Positions 34,561-43,056 of a DNA stretch of 46,993 bases are shown piece by piece. This DNA is from Bacteroidales bacterium (GTDB lineage: Bacteria; Bacteroidota; Bacteroidia; Bacteroidales; JAFGUD01): positions 1 to 46,993 of the forward strand of contig JAFGUD010000033.1 of the NCBI GenBank assembly GCA_016938685.1, written 5' to 3'. Under the pieces are notes generated by a model. That model did no database searches and was not told the origin of the DNA. It saw only the letters and a list, made by a program, of their open reading frames with translations. The stretch's first letter is position 1. Each line of letters starts with the position of its first letter. The translations under genes and the position numbers were made by a program.

Positions 34561-36183
34561 CTATTCAAGTACTTCAACAACCGGATTTCCAGTGCTTTTA
34601 TTAGGTAGTGAAATATCTAATAAGAAAGACAAAGTAACAGCTAAATCATCCATTGAAACTTTTCTGTAAATATCTTTTTTAGGAACATTACCTCCATAAA
34701 AAATCAACGGAACATGAGTATTTTCATTATATCCTGAATTACAATCACATAAACTAGTTCCGTCATCTTGAAAACGCCAGCCATAATCCAATACTAAAAA
34801 AACATCTCCTGAACGAGCTTGAAAATAGCTATTTTGAGCCTGTTTCATAATTCCCGATGAATATGTTCCTCGCAATAAACTAAGAGTTGGAATAGCAGTT
34901 GCAGTTCCCTTAAAGTTAACAAACATTTGTGCAGAACGTTCCTGCATTTCCACAACAGTAAGAGATGCTTTGTCAATATCAAAGTGGCTCAAATAAATTT
35001 CATCATTATAAAATCCATCTATCCAATTACCCATTCCGTAAATAGCTCTAAGATAACTATTTAGCACAACACTGGTTCGTTTATAGTTAAATTCGCCGGT
35101 TTCAATATTTATGTCAGTTAACCACTGAGTATTTTCACAAGCACCGCGATCTGAGGTAAGATAAATAACAACATTTTCCATTCCAACGTAATCTTCTATT
35201 GAAGAAATCAAATGTGCAATATCTTTGTCCAGTTTTATAAAAGCATCTTCGAATTCAACAGATTGAATACCAAATAAATCGCCAATATAACCAGTTGCAG
35301 CAAAATTGATTAGCAAAACATCAGTGTAAGGATCTTTGCCAAGATATTCGTTCATCATTAAATTAATTGCAAAGTCTTTTGTAAAAGTATTTGCAAATGG
35401 AGTGTAATTTAAAATATCATAATTATTATACTTGTTTTTTAATACGGCTAAGTCGTAAGGAAAAGTGCGCTGTCCTGCAATTCCAATTTCATAAGCAGTT
35501 GCATCAGAAAGACTTTCGGTATATTTTAATATTGGGAAAGTAGTAGTCCACGAACGTTGCAGATAGATATCCGCAAACATTTTTTCATTAAAATCATTAG
35601 TCCATTCTTTCAAAGAATCAATGTAGTAGGAACTAGTAACCCATTTTCCAGTATTTTCATCAAACCAAAAAGCGGTATTCGCAAGTTTACCTCCTGAAAT
35701 AACACTTGCATAATCGTTCATTCCGACAGAGTAGACTTTTGACATTTTATAAGTAGAAACCCTTAATTCATCAGTCCAGGAAGTAGAGCTTAGATTTTTA
35801 GGAGATCTTCCTTCTCCAAAGACAGAACCAACAGAATTCACAGAATTATCATCAACGCAATAAACTTCGGTTCTTAATAATCTGTCGTACCATTTCATGT
35901 TTATTATTCCGTGTTGAGATGGATAACTACCGCAAGCTATTGTTGCATAGCCTGAAGCAGAATTTACATTTAAGTATTCATAATGAGCATTTTTGCAAAA
36001 AGTACCACCATCAACTATTTTTTTAAATCCATTATCTCCAAATTTATCCCAATAACGAGCTAGAATGTCATATCTCATCTGATCAATTACAATACCAACA
36101 ACCAAAGTAGGTTTTTCAGTTTTTTGAGCAACAATTGATAAAAAACCAAATAAAAAAACGATTAAAAAGGAAAATTTACGCAT
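34561..36183 (-). CDS. PafA-like alkaline phosphatase-fold protein, probably inactive
   Basis: The 540-residue protein has a signal peptide (ends IVAQ, residue 20) and the alkaline-phosphatase fold of Bacteroidota PafA. Against the known PafA residues, Asp34, Asp345 and His490 remain, but the nucleophile Thr is Ser75, the metal ligands Asp, His and His are Gly298, Asp302 and Arg346, and the Lys and Arg that hold phosphate are Asn156 and Tyr158. The frame is intact and the fold motifs (GSYPSQHGI, AFWFDENTGKWVTSS, HVPLIFYGG) are kept, so this is a conserved pseudo-phosphatase rather than a pseudogene (inference). It stands between SiaB and SiaC genes, and is probably co-transcribed with siaC. 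Confidence 0.8.
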   Translation of the reverse strand: MRKFSFLIVFLFGFLSIVAQKTEKPTLVVGIVIDQMRYDILARYWDKFGDNGFKKIVDGGTFCKNAHYEYLNVNSASGYATIACGSYPSQHGIINMKWYDRLLRTEVYCVDDNSVNSVGSVFGEGRSPKNLSSTSWTDELRVSTYKMSKVYSVGMNDYASVISGGKLANTAFWFDENTGKWVTSSYYIDSLKEWTNDFNEKMFADIYLQRSWTTTFPILKYTESLSDATAYEIGIAGQRTFPYDLAVLKNKYNNYDILNYTPFANTFTKDFAINLMMNEYLGKDPYTDVLLINFAATGYIGDLFGIQSVEFEDAFIKLDKDIAHLISSIEDYVGMENVVIYLTSDRGACENTQWLTDINIETGEFNYKRTSVVLNSYLRAIYGMGNWIDGFYNDEIYLSHFDIDKASLTVVEMQERSAQMFVNFKGTATAIPTLSLLRGTYSSGIMKQAQNSYFQARSGDVFLVLDYGWRFQDDGTSLCDCNSGYNENTHVPLIFYGGNVPKKDIYRKVSMDDLAVTLSFLLDISLPNKSTGNPVVEVLE

Positions 36184-36289
36184 AAATAATTCAGGACTTA
36201 AAAGAAATAATAAAAAGGACTTTGGTTTAAAGAAAATATCTCAACCAAATAAAAAACTGTTAATACTATTTGAGGTTAGCTTAAAAAAA

Positions 36290-36664
36290 TTATAGTTGAA
36301 TAAACTCAAATTTAACTTTAATAAGTTCAGCATAATCTTCGCCGGCAATAAGCAATTCTTCGTCATCTAATTCGTAATGCCAACGAATTTTAACTTCACT
36401 ACCGTTATTTTGCAAGATTTCTAATTTCTGCATTATTTTTAATAAAGCTTTTGAAGAAGCCGTATTATAATATATAAGTTTAATATCAAAAGTTGTTTCA
36501 GGATTAGGATCATTAGTATATTCATCTAACCAACGAAAGATAGGATCATAAAATTCGTCTAAATTTTCGGGGCATGCTTTTCCGGTAATTTCAAACCGAC
36601 CATTTACTTTATCCAAAATCACACCGGGAATAAAGTCTCTTTCCTTAATTAAAATACTTTTCAT
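36290..36664 (-). CDS. siaC: SiaC-family regulatory phosphoprotein (DUF1987)
   Basis: I chose the ATG at 36664 (124 residues, normal family length). An upstream start at 36697 lies inside the promoter. The protein has KVNGRFEITGKACPENLDEF, YDPIFRWLDEY and LIYYNTASSKALLKIMQKL. Thr68 stands at the same place as the Thr that SiaB phosphorylates and SiaA dephosphorylates in Pseudomonas SiaC. There, unphosphorylated SiaC activates the diguanylate cyclase SiaD; no GGDEF protein is in this window. The promoter at 36695-36726 fits the consensus perfectly. The pseudo-phosphatase follows after 106 bases. Confidence 0.82.
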   Translation of the reverse strand: MKSILIKERDFIPGVILDKVNGRFEITGKACPENLDEFYDPIFRWLDEYTNDPNPETTFDIKLIYYNTASSKALLKIMQKLEILQNNGSEVKIRWHYELDDEELLIAGEDYAELIKVKFEFIQL

Positions 36665-36694
36665 TCTAATACTATTAAACTCAAATTTAGTCGG

Positions 36695-36726
36695 CAAAAC
36701 TACATAAAAAAAAAATAAAGCCCAAA
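36695..36726 (-). promoter_or_regulatory. Promoter of siaC, overlapping the yaaA terminator
   Basis: On the minus strand TTTG (36723-36726) and TAGTTTTG (36695-36702) are 20 bases apart, a perfect consensus. The -33 box lies inside the terminator hairpin of the upstream gene. Transcription would start near 36688, about 24 bases before the siaC ATG. Confidence 0.75.
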
Positions 36727-36736
36727 TAATGGGCTT
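36703..36736 (-). terminator. Terminator of yaaA
   Basis: AAGCCC (36718-36723) pairs with GGGCTT (36731-36736). On the minus strand TATTTTTTTTTTATG follows, a strong T-run. The stop codon of yaaA is 12 bases upstream of the hairpin. Part of the hairpin is also the -33 box of the siaC promoter. Confidence 0.8.
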
Positions 36737-36747
36737 AATCTTTAATG

Positions 36748-37512
36748 TTATCGAACAAACACAAATTTATTTTTTGTAGATTGAGATTCATCATAGGAAT
36801 AACCTTCGTAATTAAATCCTTTCAAATCTTCAACATCGTTTATTTTATTTTTTACAATATAATTAGCCATCATTCCTCTGGCTTTTTTGGCATAAAAACT
36901 AACAACCCTTAATATTCCGTTTTTGTTTTCTTTAAAAACAACTTCAACAAGCTCGGCATCAATGTTTTCTTTATTAACAGCTTTGAAATATTCATTGGAA
37001 GCAAGATTAATAATTGCCTTACTTTTTGTCTCAATTAGTGCTTTGTTTATTTCTGTGGTAATAATATTGCCCCAAAACTCATACAAATTTTTACCTCTTG
37101 AGTTTGATAATTTTGTACCCATTGGCAATCTGTATGGAAGTATCAAATCAAGTGGTTTTAAAAGTCCATACAAACCAGAAATTATTCTTATTTTATTTTG
37201 AGCAACTTTAAAGTCTTCATCATCAAAAGTTTTAGCATTTAAGCCATTATATACATCACCATTGAATGCCAAAACAGCTTGTTTTGCGTTTTCTTTTTTA
37301 TAAGGAAGCTCCCATTCTGCAAAACGTTCAAGATTTGTTTCAGCCAACCCATAACTAATATTCATTAATTTAGTCAACGACTCAATAGAGCAATTTCTTA
37401 GGTCTTCTATCAATTCCTTTGAATGCTCCAATAAAGTAGGCATACTTTGAAGGGAAGTATTAGGTTGAGTTTTATAATCTAATTTTTTTGCCGGAGAAAT
37501 TACTATTAACAT
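36748..37512 (-). CDS. yaaA: Peroxide stress protein YaaA (DUF328/UPF0246)
   Basis: YaaA lowers free iron during peroxide stress in E. coli and binds DNA. The 254-residue product starts with the family block MLIVISPAKKLDYKTQ and has SYGLAETNLERF, AFNGDVYNGLNAKTF, LSGLYGLLKPLD-like ISGLYGLLKPLDLILPYRLP and FYAKKARGMMANYIV. Length is normal. It lies 27 bases after the outer-membrane protein gene and has its own terminator. Confidence 0.93.
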   Translation of the reverse strand: MLIVISPAKKLDYKTQPNTSLQSMPTLLEHSKELIEDLRNCSIESLTKLMNISYGLAETNLERFAEWELPYKKENAKQAVLAFNGDVYNGLNAKTFDDEDFKVAQNKIRIISGLYGLLKPLDLILPYRLPMGTKLSNSRGKNLYEFWGNIITTEINKALIETKSKAIINLASNEYFKAVNKENIDAELVEVVFKENKNGILRVVSFYAKKARGMMANYIVKNKINDVEDLKGFNYEGYSYDESQSTKNKFVFVR

Positions 37513-37539
37513 AACTTTTAATATTTTAAAGTTTTTATG

Positions 37540-38301
37540 TTAAAAGCCAATATCAAATTTATCTTCTTTATTTTTCTTTTGAATTATTGAACCAAGTCTG
37601 TAACTAACAAATAAAGAGACAACTAAACGTGGGTTATTTAATTCTGCCATTATCTCTAATCTTTTCAAAAAAAGAGTTGCTTCAACACCAAGCTCGAAAC
37701 TTCTAATGCTTTTAACATTTTTACTGTGTTCAAAACTTGTGCCAAGTTTGAAATACAAACCCGGATCTAAAGTCAACTCATCTAAACCTTTTGAAAATGG
37801 TGCTTGTCTTTCTATTAAACCAGGCTGATGAGCAGGTGTGTATTTTTGCATTTCGGTGTCACCCAAACTGTTAATTATTATTTCGTAATATATTGGTTTT
37901 AAAAATGCTAAATCTAACCCGGCAAAAGTAATAAGCCTAATTTCAACAGTACCAACTTCTTTTTTATCAAATAAAACTATTTGTTGTCCATAACCGACTT
38001 TTAAATCCATACATGAATTTAGTTTTCCGTAAACAAAAGATTTTGTAAGATAATAATAACTGGCAAACTTATATTCTTTGGGATGTTTTATTGTATTAAA
38101 ACCAATCTCATACAATTTTTTTCTTTTCAAATTTACTGAATATCCTCTACGAAAATCCATTCCCCAACCATTTGTACTAACTTTGGCACCGAAAGAATAT
38201 TCATCCATAAAAAAAATATTCTTTTGTCTCGAAAGATCTTCGACCTGAGCATTAAGGCTAAAAAAGCCGAAAAAAAATATAAAAAATAAAAAATTCCGCA
38301 T
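37540..38301 (-). CDS. Putative outer-membrane beta-barrel protein
   Basis: The 253-residue protein has a signal peptide (MRNFLFFIFFFGFFSLNAQV). The rest alternates polar and aromatic strands (GAKVSTNGWGMDFRRGYSV, EIGFNTIKHPKEYKFASYYY, LVVSLFVSYRLG) as in small outer-membrane barrels of Bacteroidota. I do not recognise a named family. It has a possible -7 box (TATTTTTG, 38317-38324) upstream and lies 27 bases before yaaA. Confidence 0.65.
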   Translation of the reverse strand: MRNFLFFIFFFGFFSLNAQVEDLSRQKNIFFMDEYSFGAKVSTNGWGMDFRRGYSVNLKRKKLYEIGFNTIKHPKEYKFASYYYLTKSFVYGKLNSCMDLKVGYGQQIVLFDKKEVGTVEIRLITFAGLDLAFLKPIYYEIIINSLGDTEMQKYTPAHQPGLIERQAPFSKGLDELTLDPGLYFKLGTSFEHSKNVKSIRSFELGVEATLFLKRLEIMAELNNPRLVVSLFVSYRLGSIIQKKNKEDKFDIGF

Positions 38302-38415
38302 TGTATCTATTTTTTACAAAAATACATTTTTTTTTTGGACTATCATTTTTACTATTTTTGAGAATAATTCTACTTAAGTTTTTTTATGAAAATTATTCAC
38401 TAAATATTCAAACAG

Positions 38416-39790
38416 ATGAAACATATTTTTTTACTCATTTTTATTACCATTTCATTTTTTTCATTTTCTCAAAATAATATAAGTGAAAATTGTTTTACAA
38501 TTGCTGTGGGAAAAGATGCTTCGGCAACCGGCAGCGTTTTAATTGCTCATAATGAAGACGATTGGGGGCAATTTAGTTGTAAATTTACATAAAGTACCCG
38601 GAATTAACCAAGAAGATTCTGTTTATCTACTTTCAACCGGCGAAAAAATTGCACAAGTTGCCAAAACCTACGAAATGCTATGGATTGAAACAACCCAACA
38701 AAAATTCGGCGATTTTTACATGAACGAATGGGGTGTTACGATATGTTCCAATGCTTGTCAATCAAAAGAAAATAAAGCCGAAGGGAAAATAGGATACGAT
38801 TTACGCAAAATTGTTGCAGAAAGGGCTGAAAATGCAAGAGAAGGAGTTGAAATTGCGATTGCACTTATTAACGAACTCGGCTACGAATCCTCCGGCAGAA
38901 CTTATTGTATCTCAGATGCTTATGAAGTTTGGTTTCTAGCAGTTGTTCAAGGAAAACATTATGTTGCTCAACGTTTGCCTGACAACGCAGTGGCAGTTAT
39001 TCCAAATTTTTATACAATAGAAGAAATAGACTTATCTGATACCGAAAATTTTATTGCATCGCCTGATATAATAGATTATGCAATTGAACAAGGTTGGTAT
39101 AATCCCGATTTGGGACAGCCGTTTAATTTTAGAAAGGCTTATGGAAACGAAGGAACATTAATTTCTGAACGAAATACATATAGAAATATAGCCGGCAGAA
39201 GCGCTTTTGATTTTAGCCAAGTTGGTGCTTTTAAAACAAGTTTTTCGATAAAAGCAACAGAAAAAGTAACAATTGAAGACTTAAAATTAGTATTAGAAAG
39301 TCATTTCCTTGAAAACTCTGAATTAGACAGTATTAAAACGCCACATAACGACAATCGGCACCCAATATGAAACGAAGCAACAAAATTCAGTGTTATTGTT
39401 GAGTTCAAAAACACATACTCTAAAAATAATCAAAATGTAGTTTGGTTTGCTCCTTTAAATCCGTGTGTAAATCCTTATGTGCCAATTCATTTTAATATTG
39501 ATAGTTTTCCGTCGATTTATCAGACTATGAAATGGGATTTAGCACAAGAACATCATTTTGAAACAGTTTCAAACAACTATGAAAATAACAAGGAACATGC
39601 TTTTTCGATTTTCAACATTAGAAACAGCTTTATAAATCAGGATTACGCTGAAAATTCACCACAGGCAAAAAGAATGAAACAGGTTTTTGAAGAATATGCG
39701 GAAAAAGAGTTTGAAAAGAACTGGAATGGAGAAACTTCATTCAATCTTTTATTGGAATTGTACGGAAATATTAAAAATTTCAGGCATTGA
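38416..39790 (+). pseudogene. C69-family dipeptidase, broken by a frameshift and a stop codon
   Basis: Family C69 dipeptidases are N-terminal nucleophile hydrolases. The original frame begins at 38416 with a signal peptide, then NCFTIAVGKDASATGSVLIA with the nucleophile Cys, and HNEDD. One extra T at 38562-38563 shifts the frame; without it the sequence reads NEDDGGNLVVNLHKVPG. The same second frame then runs from there (GNLVV) to 39367, where a TGA (39368-39370) stands where family members have Cys (ICNEAT-like). It continues to 39788-39790 with normal motifs (FAPLNPCVNPYVPIHF). Two lesions make it very likely non-functional, unless they are sequencing errors. Confidence 0.85.
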
Positions 39791-40007
39791 CGGGCGGTTT
39801 TGATGCTAAAATTCCAAACTTATCAATATTTATTTAACCGTCAAATCGCAAGTTTAACTGAACTTAATTCTTACAAAAACCATACGTTTTACAATGCTTT
39901 TAACGGCTGAATTTTTATCTCCAACAATTTTATAAATCATTTTTCTTTATTTTGTAATAAATCCATTTTCATTTTCGTCTAATGGGGTAAAGTTGAATCA
40001 ATTTATT
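39791..40007. other. Gap before the sigma factor gene
   Basis: About 217 bases after the broken dipeptidase show no gene. There is a weak inverted pair (GACGGGCGGTT near 39788 and AACCGTC near 39836). A TTTG at 39951-39954 could be a -33 box, but no matching -7 box is seen. Confidence 0.35.
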
Positions 40008-40496
40008 ATGGAAAAAGAATTTACAGAGTTATTATTTCAAAATCAAGGTATAGTCCACAAAATATGTAGTCTGTATTTTATCAATCGAGTTGAAAAAGAA
40101 GATTACAAACAGGAACTAATTATACAATTATGGAAAGCTTTTCCAAGTTTTAATAATCAATCAAAATTTTCTACCTGGATGTATCGAGTTTGCTTAAATG
40201 CAGCCATTGATATACTAAGAAAAGAAAAAATTCAACCACAATTTGTCAAATTTGACAACCATAGTTTTGGAACAATTTCCGAACCAAATAACGAACCAAA
40301 CGAAAATCAAGATAAACTTTATCAGGCAATAAATGAGCTATCTGATATAGATAAAGCCATAATTACTCTGTATCTTGATGAGTTTAGCTATAAGGAAATT
40401 TCTGAAATCATAGGAATTTCTGAAAGTAACACCGGTGTTAAAATAAATAGAATCAAGTCATTAATTTTAAAATCAATTAAATATGGAAACAAATGA
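40008..40496 (+). CDS. ECF-type RNA polymerase sigma factor
   Basis: I chose the ATG at 40008 (162 residues); a TTG 15 bases upstream is also in frame. Region 2 (ELIIQLWKAFPSFNNQSKFS, TWMYRVCLNAAIDILRK) and region 4 (INELSDIDKAIITLYLDEFS, YKEISEIIGISESNTGVKIN) are clear, with no other domain. Such sigma factors switch on small regulons when a partner anti-sigma factor lets go. The following gene overlaps by 14 bases and encodes a membrane protein that may be this anti-sigma factor. Confidence 0.88.
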   Translation: MEKEFTELLFQNQGIVHKICSLYFINRVEKEDYKQELIIQLWKAFPSFNNQSKFSTWMYRVCLNAAIDILRKEKIQPQFVKFDNHSFGTISEPNNEPNENQDKLYQAINELSDIDKAIITLYLDEFSYKEISEIIGISESNTGVKINRIKSLILKSIKYGNK

Positions 40497-41124
40497 GTTA
40501 AAAAAAATATGGCAAACATTATCAAATGAAAAACTTATAGATAAAAGTATTGCAAAAGAAAACATAGAAAGAATTATTGAAGCAAAAAGCAGTAAAACAA
40601 TCGAAAAACTAAACAAGAAACTAAGATTTGATTTTTTAATAAATATTGTAACATCTGTACTTGTATTGGCTATAACTATTTTTGCAACTTTATTTTTGAA
40701 CCAAAAAAATAATCATCTGCCGATTCAAGGCTATATTTTCCTAATTTTAGTAATCAGCTACTATGCATTTAAAGCTGTTAGTATTAATTCAAAATTAAAG
40801 TTACTTGATATATCTTATAACACATCTTCTATTCTAGAATCGTTGAAGAAAGTAAAAAACAAATTTAAAAAGGTATCAAGAAAGGAATCTGTGCTAATTT
40901 ACATTTCATTAACTCTACTGACAATTTTTGCTAATTTATTAATCAATAATAATACAAATTTATCAAATTTCACTATTAACAGTCTTCAAGGATATGTTCT
41001 CATTTTTTCAATTGGATACCTTATTTCGTTACCTTTTATCGGTAAATATTATTTCAATAAAAGGTTTTCGGGAATCATGAAAGATTTGAATAGCTCAATA
41101 GAAGAGTTAAATTCCAATAACTAA
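40483..41124 (+). CDS. Membrane protein, possible anti-sigma factor
   Basis: The 213-residue protein has a charged cytoplasmic N-terminus of about 48 residues (LKKIWQTLSNEKLIDKSIAK) and four hydrophobic segments near 50-70, 80-97, 135-155 and 167-187. The C-terminus is a polar helix. It overlaps the sigma gene by 14 bases, so translation is coupled. A known layout is a sigma factor with a membrane-bound anti-sigma factor behind it, where the soluble N-terminus binds sigma; no anti-sigma zinc-finger motif is seen. A hairpin terminator follows. Confidence 0.6.
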   Translation: METNELKKIWQTLSNEKLIDKSIAKENIERIIEAKSSKTIEKLNKKLRFDFLINIVTSVLVLAITIFATLFLNQKNNHLPIQGYIFLILVISYYAFKAVSINSKLKLLDISYNTSSILESLKKVKNKFKKVSRKESVLIYISLTLLTIFANLLINNNTNLSNFTINSLQGYVLIFSIGYLISLPFIGKYYFNKRFSGIMKDLNSSIEELNSNN

Positions 41125-41130
41125 TTATTT

Positions 41131-41179
41131 ATTGTCCAGAAATTCGCTTATATTTAAGAGGGGTTTCTGGACAATTTTT
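41131..41179 (+). terminator. Terminator of the sigma/membrane-protein pair
   Basis: ATTGTCCAGAAA (41131-41142) pairs perfectly with TTTCTGGACAAT (41164-41175), followed by a T-run to 41179. The stop codon of the membrane protein lies 7 bases upstream. The next gene has its own -7 box. Confidence 0.8.
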
Positions 41180-41323
41180 CTACTAATTGTTTTTCATTAC
41201 AACTATTTGAATGTGAAAGTTCAATGTTTTTACTTAAACTTGGACTATTTAAAAGCTTTTTTTCAGAAAAAGCCACATTAAAACGCATAAAATAAAATCG
41301 GTGAAGTTCAAATAAGTAAGTTG

Positions 41324-41331
41324 TACCTTTG
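41324..41331 (+). promoter_or_regulatory. -7 box before the MtfA-like gene
   Basis: TACCTTTG matches TAnnTTTG. No good -33 box is seen 19-21 bases upstream. It puts transcription start near 41338, which rules out the in-frame ATG at 41329 and supports the start at 41404. Confidence 0.45.
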
Positions 41332-41403
41332 AAAACAAAAGACAAACTTCTTATTTTTTATTCTCAAAATAAAATTAAATTTGTTTCAATTAATTACAAA
41401 ATT

Positions 41404-42273
41404 ATGGAAAAAGTTTTTGGTGCAATAATAATTCTAGGTAGCTTATCATTTCTATTTTATCTGGTTTTAAGGAAGAAAAAATGGCTTCTACCAACTAAAC
41501 CTTTCCCTGCAGAATGGCGAATTATTTTGCTCGAAAAAGTAAAATTCTACAACAATCTGAACGATGAAGAAAAAAAGCTTTTTGAATATGAAATTCAGGA
41601 GTTTCTTCTTAATTGCAGAATTACCGGAATTAAAACATCAATTGATGACACCGACAGACTTCTTGTTGCCAGCAGTGCCGTTATTCCAATTTTTGCTTTT
41701 CCGGAGTGGAAATACTACAACCTGACCAAAGTTCTTGTATATCCCGACAGATTTAGTGAAGAATTTCAGACCGAAGGCCAAGGAAGACAAATTCTGGGAA
41801 TGGTTGGAACCGGTTACATGGAAGGTAAAATGATTCTTTCAAAAGTGGCAATTCATCAGGGTTTCATGAACGAAAATGACAGAAAAAACACTGCTATTCA
41901 CGAGTTTGTGCATCTTATTGATAAAATGGACGGTTCAACTGATGGTATTCCTGAACTTTTACTCGAAAAACAATATGTAATTCCATGGATTGACTTAATT
42001 CAAAAGAAAATAGCTGAAATAAACTCCGACAAATCGGACATAAATCCTTATGGCGGGACAAAACAAGTCGAGTTTTTTGCTGTTATCAGCGAATATTTTT
42101 TTGAACATCCTACTTTACTACAAAAAAAGCATCCTGAAATTTACGAATATATGGTAAAAATATTTGGTCAGAAAATGACGGATAAAGTTTCAAAAAGTAA
42201 ATCAAAAATTGGCAGAAACGACAAATGTCCATGCGGAAGCGGAGAAAAATTTAAGAATTGTTGTGGGAAATAA
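41404..42273 (+). CDS. MtfA-like zinc metallopeptidase with SEC-C tail
   Basis: The start at 41404 gives a 289-residue protein; an in-frame ATG at 41329 overlaps the -7 box. A membrane segment lies at about 5-23. The metal site HEFVH is at 166-170, with EFFAVISEYFF as the following Glu helix, typical of the MtfA family that controls glucose transport through the repressor Mlc in enterics. The last 21 residues form a SEC-C zinc motif (GRNDKCPCGSGEKFKNCCGK), which is normally found on SecA or as an add-on. The MtfA plus membrane anchor plus SEC-C layout is unusual; its target is unknown. Confidence 0.85.
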   Translation: MEKVFGAIIILGSLSFLFYLVLRKKKWLLPTKPFPAEWRIILLEKVKFYNNLNDEEKKLFEYEIQEFLLNCRITGIKTSIDDTDRLLVASSAVIPIFAFPEWKYYNLTKVLVYPDRFSEEFQTEGQGRQILGMVGTGYMEGKMILSKVAIHQGFMNENDRKNTAIHEFVHLIDKMDGSTDGIPELLLEKQYVIPWIDLIQKKIAEINSDKSDINPYGGTKQVEFFAVISEYFFEHPTLLQKKHPEIYEYMVKIFGQKMTDKVSKSKSKIGRNDKCPCGSGEKFKNCCGK

Positions 42274-42276
42274 ATC

Positions 42277-42600
42277 AGTTGCGAGTTGCCAGTAGCCAGT
42301 TGCGAGTTGCCAGTTGTCAGTTGCGAGTTGCGAGTTGCCAGTAGCCAGTTGACAGTTGACAGTAGCCAGTTGCCAGTAGCCAGTTGCGAGTTGCCAGTAG
42401 CCAGTTGTCAGTTGCCAGTTCCAGTTGACAGTTTCAAGTAGCCAGTAGCCAGTGCCAGTTGCCAGTTGACAGTAGCCAGTTGACAGTTGGCAGTTGCGAG
42501 TAGCCAGTTGCCAGTGCCAGTCGCCAGTTGGGAGTCTGAACTGAAAAACTGAAGACTGAAAGATTGAAAAACGAAGGACTGAAGACTAAGGACTAAACTA
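42277..42600. repeat. Degenerate 7-base tandem repeat array
   Basis: About 36 copies of a word NNAGT(T/A)G run from 42277 to about 42535. The first two bases vary (CC, CG, AC, TC, GC), AGT is almost constant, then T or A and G. Some copies are 6 bases. The array then fades into ACTGAA-type words to 42600. It lies between two convergent genes. The period of 7 does not keep a reading frame, so it is not coding. Similar but shorter word runs stand at 29048-29135 and 46008-46050. Confidence 0.8.
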
Positions 42601-43056
42601 CTAAATAGATTCTGCGATATCAATTACTTCATCAAAATTTTTAATGTCAACTTTTTCTGTTTTCCAATAAAATTTTTCTGCAAAATGTACGTATTTTTTT
42701 GAAAATGGAAATCTGAGAAAACGTGGATTAAAGTCGCCAAGTCGAACTCTGTCTAATCCATCTGCATCTTTGAGAAGTTTTGCAACATTACCGTAGATAC
42801 CACTAATAAAACCTCTGTCGGGCAAAGAATGTTTTGTAGTAGCATAAACAATTACATCTAAATCCATTTCTTGTACTCCAATTGAAATGAACAAATCCCT
42901 AAACTTTGGCAATGCATATCTAGCAGCCCAAACTCCGTGTTCTTTGCAAAATCCATCATGCAACCGTTCCATATCGTGAATAAATGCCGCACAAAAAGTA
43001 AGTTTAGTTGTGTATTCATCGCCAAATTCATTTCCAAGCAAAAGAGAATGATACAT
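42601..43056 (-). CDS. HD-domain phosphohydrolase, start uncertain
   Basis: The 151-residue frame from the ATG at 43056 has AAFIHDMERLHDG (the HD pair) and LLKDADGLDRVRLGD (the later Asp), typical of HD phosphohydrolases. In the same frame the 34 codons upstream (to about 43158) still look like protein, ending HGKNHVYRVMYHSLLLG, where the family has its first metal His. There is no ATG, GTG or TTG in that part; an ATG at 43166 is in another frame. So the true gene may start near 43166 and carry a one-base indel, or use a rare start codon. Confidence 0.65.
   Translation of the reverse strand: MYHSLLLGNEFGDEYTTKLTFCAAFIHDMERLHDGFCKEHGVWAARYALPKFRDLFISIGVQEMDLDVIVYATTKHSLPDRGFISGIYGNVAKLLKDADGLDRVRLGDFNPRFLRFPFSKKYVHFAEKFYWKTEKVDIKNFDEVIDIAESI

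Noticed and set aside
39368..39370. TGA at a Cys position could encode selenocysteine
   Set aside because: The gene is also frameshifted upstream, the Cys is not the catalytic N-terminal nucleophile, and no selenocysteine insertion hairpin is recognisable just behind the codon.
39993..40007. Upstream TTG start for the sigma factor
   Set aside because: An ATG 15 bases later gives a normal-length protein, and the extra residues do not resemble the family.
42277..42535. Tandem repeats as a CRISPR array
   Set aside because: Units are 7 bases, contiguous and degenerate; there are no spacers and no cas genes.
42408..42623. Minus-strand open frame of 71 codons
   Set aside because: It lies within the degenerate repeat array and is produced by the repeated words; no family resemblance.
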